Below, in pieces: positions 54,985 through 57,991 of a stretch of DNA of 57,991 bases. The DNA lies in contig JAGQWM010000009.1 in assembly GCA_020437365.1 (NCBI GenBank), positions 1 through 57,991 on the forward strand. Reading direction: 5' to 3'. Numbering within the stretch: the stretch's first letter is position 1; every line of letters begins with the position of its first letter. Below the pieces are notes generated by a model. It was not told the DNA's origin. It saw nothing but the letters and a program-made list of their open reading frames with translations, and ran no database searches. The position numbers were made by a program, and so were the translations under genes. The DNA is from Chitinophagaceae bacterium (GTDB lineage Bacteria > Bacteroidota > Bacteroidia > Chitinophagales > Chitinophagaceae).

Positions 54985-55947
54985 TTAGTTTTCTTTTTTA
55001 AACAAGCTATCTACAAATTCATGTTTATCGAAAATGAGAAGGTCTTCCATTTTTTCACCAACACCAATAAACTTGACCGGTATTTTCAACTGATCAGTAA
55101 TGGCCAGTACCACACCACCTTTGGCAGTGCCATCGAGTTTGGTAATGGCCAATGCCGACACATTGGTTGTGGCGGCAAATTGCTGGGCTTGTAGCAAAGC
55201 ATTTTGTCCGGTGCTGCCATCTAATACCAGCAAAACTTCGTGTGGTGCGTCAGGAATCGTTTTTTGAATCACCCGTTTTATTTTGCCCAATTCTTCCATC
55301 AAATGTGCTTTATTATGCAATCTTCCGGCTGTGTCTATCAATACTACATCAGCATTTTTGGCTACGGCACTTTGCACCGTATCAAAAGCAACGGCAGCCG
55401 GGTCGCTACCCATTTTTTGTTTAATAATAGGTACGCCGGTTCTTTCGCTCCAGATGGTCAACTGATCCACAGCGGCCGCCCGAAATGTATCGGCAGCACC
55501 CAGCAATACTGATTTCCCGGCCGATTTGAAATGATGTGCCAGTTTTCCAATAGTTGTTGTTTTGCCAACACCATTGACACCCACTACTAAAATGATAAAT
55601 GGTTTTGCCGGAAAATCCGTGTCGAATGAATAGGTATTCGATGCCGGCGCATCTATAAGCAAATCTTCAATTTCTTCCCGCAACATTACATGCAATTCTT
55701 CCGCATTCATGTATTTTTCTTTGGCCACTCTTTTTTCTATTCTTTCTATAATGCGTATTGTTGTGTCGATACCCACATCGGCACTGACTAATGCTTCTTC
55801 TACATCATCCAATACTTCATCATCTATAGTACTTTTACCGGCTACGGCTTTTGTAATCTTGGCAAAAAAACCTTCTTTGGTTTTTTTCAAGCCTTCATCT
55901 AAACTTTCTTTTTCTTGCTTGCCGAATATTTTATTGAAGAATCCCAT
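54985..55947 (-). CDS. ftsY: Signal recognition particle receptor FtsY
   Basis: The receptor that docks signal-recognition-particle-bound ribosomes at the membrane. It is a short FtsY (320 residues) with an N domain (about 1-105) and no long acidic A domain, normal for Bacteroidota. The G domain has the P-loop VGVNGVGKTTTIGKL (about 122-136), the DTFRAAA motif, DTAGRLHNK and TKLDGTAKGG. It is preceded by DUF4295 with an 85-bp gap that holds a hairpin, and followed closely by rimO. Confidence 0.97.
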   Translation of the reverse strand: MGFFNKIFGKQEKESLDEGLKKTKEGFFAKITKAVAGKSTIDDEVLDDVEEALVSADVGIDTTIRIIERIEKRVAKEKYMNAEELHVMLREEIEDLLIDAPASNTYSFDTDFPAKPFIILVVGVNGVGKTTTIGKLAHHFKSAGKSVLLGAADTFRAAAVDQLTIWSERTGVPIIKQKMGSDPAAVAFDTVQSAVAKNADVVLIDTAGRLHNKAHLMEELGKIKRVIQKTIPDAPHEVLLVLDGSTGQNALLQAQQFAATTNVSALAITKLDGTAKGGVVLAITDQLKIPVKFIGVGEKMEDLLIFDKHEFVDSLFKKEN

Positions 55948-55976
55948 ATAATATTTACATCAATTGATTAAATAAC

Positions 55977-56009
55977 AAAAGCCATCTTGCCCGTAGCGAG
56001 ATAGCTTTT
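55977..56009 (-). terminator. Intercistronic hairpin between DUF4295 and ftsY
   Basis: AAAAGCCATCTTGC (55977-55990) pairs with GCGAGATAGCTTTT (55996-56009), with one mismatch and one wobble pair, around a 5-nt loop. On the minus strand it ends in GCTTTTGTTATTT, a weak U-tract. It may be a partial terminator that lowers ftsY expression relative to the ribosomal proteins. Confidence 0.6.
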
Positions 56010-56032
56010 ACAATCAGTTTGACAACGCAAAA

Positions 56033-56203
56033 TTATTTCTGTGAAAGAAAATCTTTTACCTTGTCTTTCGTAATCATTTGTTCTTTGAAAGTGTAAGCAC
56101 CGGATTTGGAACTCCGTACCGCTTTTATCACTTTAGAAAAATTCTTTGCAGATTCACTTTGCTTCGGATCTTTTTTAATCGCCGTTTTTGCTGCTTTTGC
56201 CAT
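56033..56203 (-). CDS. DUF4295 small basic protein
   Basis: A 56-residue lysine-rich protein. Translation from the ATG at 56203 gives MAKAAKTAIKKDPKQ at the start and DKVKDFLSQK at the end. This matches the Bacteroidota DUF4295 family, which always stands between rpmG and ftsY. It lies 2 bp after the rpmG stop. Its size, charge and location suggest ribosome association, but this is inference. Confidence 0.9.
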   Translation of the reverse strand: MAKAAKTAIKKDPKQSESAKNFSKVIKAVRSSKSGAYTFKEQMITKDKVKDFLSQK

Positions 56204-56205
56204 GA

Positions 56206-56388
56206 TTATTTAATTTCTTTGTGAACAGTCATTTTTTTCAGGATTGGATTGTATTTCTTTATTTCCAATCTTTCCGGGTTGTTTTTTTTATTCTTCACCG
56301 TAATGTAACGGCTGGTACCGGGCTTGCCGCTGGCTTTATGCTCAGTACACTCCAGAATCACTTGTACACGGTTTCCTTTTTTTGCCAT
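56206..56388 (-). CDS. rpmG: 50S ribosomal protein L33
   Basis: A 60-residue L33, a component of the large ribosomal subunit near the E site. It begins [18 protein letters not shown] and contains [15 protein letters not shown] and the family end [10 protein letters not shown]. Only one cysteine of the usual zinc-binding pairs is present, so it is the zinc-independent (C-) form. It follows rpmB by 22 bp and precedes DUF4295 by 2 bp. Confidence 0.97.
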   Translation of the reverse strand: MAKKGNRVQVILECTEHKASGKPGTSRYITVKNKKNNPERLEIKKYNPILKKMTVHKEIK

Positions 56389-56410
56389 GATGATGTTGCT
56401 TTAATTTCTT

Positions 56411-56647
56411 TTAAATTTTTTCGCCGTTGGCTCTCATTTCTTTTACAACTGCCAACAACCCTTTTTTGTTGATGGTGCGCATAGCATCCGTTGTAAGTTT
56501 TAAAGTAATCCATTTATCTTCTTCGGCCAGGTAAAATCTTTTTTTCTGCAAATTGGGCAGAAAACGACGCTTGGTCTTGATATTGGAATGGGAAACTTTA
56601 TTCCCAACAATAGGCGTTTTACCTGTAACCTGACAAACTCTAGCCAT
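56411..56647 (-). CDS. rpmB: 50S ribosomal protein L28
   Basis: A 78-residue L28, a large-subunit ribosomal protein. The start [20 protein letters not shown] is typical, as are [14 protein letters not shown] and the end [11 protein letters not shown] leader of about 70 nt with a long-range stem precedes it and a good promoter lies at 56724-56753. It is the first gene of the ribosomal block. Confidence 0.97.
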   Translation of the reverse strand: MARVCQVTGKTPIVGNKVSHSNIKTKRRFLPNLQKKRFYLAEEDKWITLKLTTDAMRTINKKGLLAVVKEMRANGEKI

Positions 56648-56671
56648 AATTGATATTAATTTTTAAACGAT

Positions 56672-56722
56672 CCGCCCGAACAGACCTATTCGTGTTTTTA
56701 AATTCGTTTTCGATCCGGGCGG
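56672..56722 (-). promoter_or_regulatory. Structured 5' leader of rpmB
   Basis: CCGCCCG (56672-56678) can pair with CGGGCGG (56716-56722), closing a 37-nt AT-rich loop at the very 5' end of the expected rpmB mRNA. This may be a ribosomal-protein leader for autoregulation, but no known class was recognised. Confidence 0.45.
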
Positions 56723-56723
56723 G

Positions 56724-56753
56724 CAAAGGTAAGGATTCTTCATGAATTACAAG
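56724..56753 (-). promoter_or_regulatory. Promoter of the rpmB-rpmG operon
   Basis: On the minus strand TTG in the -33 box (56750-56753, CTTG), an 18-bp spacer and an exact TACCTTTG (56724-56731) match the Bacteroidota consensus. The expected start is near 56718. Confidence 0.6.
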
Positions 56754-56862
56754 CTGTAATGGGAAAAATTTTACCCCGTTTCCCATTGATTTATCCACGA
56801 AAATCATTTTTGTTTCTCCTTGATTTTCAGGCAAAAATAACCATCCACGGCAATTATCCACT

Positions 56863-57991
56863 TTATTCCCAGCTATACGTATTGTCTTTTGGATAACTAT
56901 CCGGCGTATGGGCATCATATAAAACCAGTTTTTTCAATGCTGATTTTGGCGTAAAACGAAGCTTGAAATACTGTTTTCCCGTTTTCCAGACACCAATTGA
57001 AAAATGGATTTTTTCTTTTGAGCCATCCGTATAGTAAATTTGTAAATCTACCGGCAATGGCAGCCCGGTTTTATTCTCAATTGACACTTCCATCTTTTTT
57101 CCTTTCTTTCTGACGTTTTTGATTGCCAAATCCGGCACTCCGACTTCAAAAAACCATTTTTTCCAGAACCAATTCAGGTTTTGCCCGGCGCCTTCATTCA
57201 TCGAATAGAAAAAATCATTTGGCATGGGATGCTTTCCATTCCAATTCCGGATATAATGATGCAAGGCTTTGGTAAACAGCGCATCGCCAAGATAATCACG
57301 GATATATAAATAACCCATGGCGGGTTTGGGGTAACTATTTGTAAAATAAGCCGCTCTTTGTTCATTACTCAAGGTCATGATGGGTAAATCTGTCTCTTTA
57401 CCTGCATTCAACGCCGTTGGAAAAACACCATACAAATCTACCAGGCTACTGTCAATCATCGGGGAAATCAGCCATTCGCCAATGGTGGCCCAACCCTCAT
57501 CCATCCAGGCATATTTGGTTTCATTAATGCCCATATAGAAAGGGAACATAGTGTGAAAAATTTCATGATCGGTGAGTTCAATACTTTCCGCCCTGTCCTC
57601 TATCGGGTTATCATTTACCATCATCGGGTATTCCATTTGGTCAAGCCCATCGAAAACGGTTTCATGATTATAGGGAAAGGGCCAGGCGGGGAATGTGTAA
57701 CTCATGGCCTCTACCGTTTTTCTTGCATCGCCTGCTACCAGGAAATAATCTTTATGCTTCGGGTTAAATGCCGCATCTACACGGGTTCGCCGTTGGGTGG
57801 CCGGATCTACTACCAGGCTGGAAGATTGCCAGACATAATGATTACTCGTAGCAAATACAAAATCGGTTACATGATTCGCCTGAAAATGCCAGGTATTAGT
57901 AGGTGCATCTTGTTTGGTAACATGACCTGATTGTAAATCTGCAGAATCTATAACATAAATAATATCATCATGCTTTTCCGCCTGCTGCAAT
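56863..57991 (-). CDS. M1-family metallopeptidase (aminopeptidase), partial, 5' end outside the window
   Basis: The C-terminal 376 residues of an M1 zinc peptidase; the N-terminus lies beyond the right edge. The zinc motif is exact: HEIFH, then 18 residues, then E (HEIFHTMFPFYMGINE region, ending WMDEGWA). The nearby MGYLYIRDYLGDALFTKALH matches the catalytic domain's C-terminal helices. The end (from about VSIENKTGLPLPVDLQIYYT) is a beta-sandwich domain. Bacteroidota proteins of this type are usually exported and cut N-terminal residues from peptides. The gene is followed by rpmB in the same direction after 215 bp, but rpmB has its own promoter. Confidence 0.92.
   Translation of the reverse strand, partial: LQQAEKHDDIIYVIDSADLQSGHVTKQDAPTNTWHFQANHVTDFVFATSNHYVWQSSSLVVDPATQRRTRVDAAFNPKHKDYFLVAGDARKTVEAMSYTFPAWPFPYNHETVFDGLDQMEYPMMVNDNPIEDRAESIELTDHEIFHTMFPFYMGINETKYAWMDEGWATIGEWLISPMIDSSLVDLYGVFPTALNAGKETDLPIMTLSNEQRAAYFTNSYPKPAMGYLYIRDYLGDALFTKALHHYIRNWNGKHPMPNDFFYSMNEGAGQNLNWFWKKWFFEVGVPDLAIKNVRKKGKKMEVSIENKTGLPLPVDLQIYYTDGSKEKIHFSIGVWKTGKQYFKLRFTPKSALKKLVLYDAHTPDSYPKDNTYSWE

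Noticed and set aside
56640..56918. A 92-residue minus-strand frame between the M1 peptidase and rpmB
   Set aside because: It overlaps the end of the M1 gene and the rpmB promoter and leader, and has no recognisable features.

Overview
The window is chromosomal DNA of a Bacteroidota bacterium, most likely of the order Chitinophagales (Chitinophagaceae-like). The evidence is AT-rich coding DNA, -33 TTTG / -7 TAnnTTTG promoters, A-rich leaders without Shine-Dalgarno sites, Oar-like and metal-type TonB-dependent receptors, a PorW/SprE-like type IX secretion component, a Bacteroidota-type TamB, bactofilin plus AtpZ, HYC_CC_PP and DUF4295 proteins, and the order rpmB-rpmG-DUF4295-ftsY-rimO. I see no insertion sequence, phage, tRNA, rRNA or CRISPR.

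Layout. 1-10.5 kb: a partial M14 carboxypeptidase diverging from a gamma-glutamyltransferase lipoprotein, then a DinB-like protein, an outer-membrane barrel, a TamB-like giant and ribBA. 10.7-14.8 kb: an Oar-like TonB receptor facing a secreted-type esterase across a shared terminator. 15.0-22.7 kb: a peptide-metabolism island behind a very good promoter. It holds a RimK-like ATP-grasp, a GCS2 carboxylate-amine ligase, a lipoprotein amidohydrolase, a class I glutamine amidotransferase, a chagasin-type (I42) inhibitor directly before a papain-type (C1A) protease, and a second ATP-grasp of glutathionylspermidine-synthase type. 22.7-28.9 kb (minus strand): a metal set of porin, HYC_CC_PP protein, secreted HMA protein, TlpA-like thioredoxin and a TonB receptor. 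The receptor's N-terminus repeats the HMA-CCHY domain of the small secreted protein.

29.2-34.9 kb: a 1903-residue secreted protein with a beta-rich half and about 28 short ankyrin-like repeats. 35.0-38.9 kb: sucC, an acetyltransferase, then minus-strand SprT, two membrane proteins (one AtpZ), bactofilin and an M23-type membrane anchor without its peptidase domain. The expected ATP synthase genes do not follow. 39.0-45.8 kb: the PorW/SprE-like protein, PBP1A, an acetyltransferase, a degenerate M23-fold protein and a small Bacteroidota protein. 46.1-51.4 kb: ahcY, four secreted minus-strand proteins (two unrecognised), pdxJ and a c-type haem lipoprotein. 51.4-58.0 kb: ppk1, rimO, ftsY, DUF4295, rpmG, rpmB and a partial M1 aminopeptidase.

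Most interesting are the amidoligase island with its inhibitor/protease pair, the giant short-repeat ankyrin protein, and the metal system whose carrier domain is shared between a soluble protein and a receptor. At the sequence level there is a porin whose signal peptide is complete only if translation starts at CTG, and three genes whose -7 box lies 5-8 nt before ATG. All functions are inferred from motifs read by eye; no database search was run.
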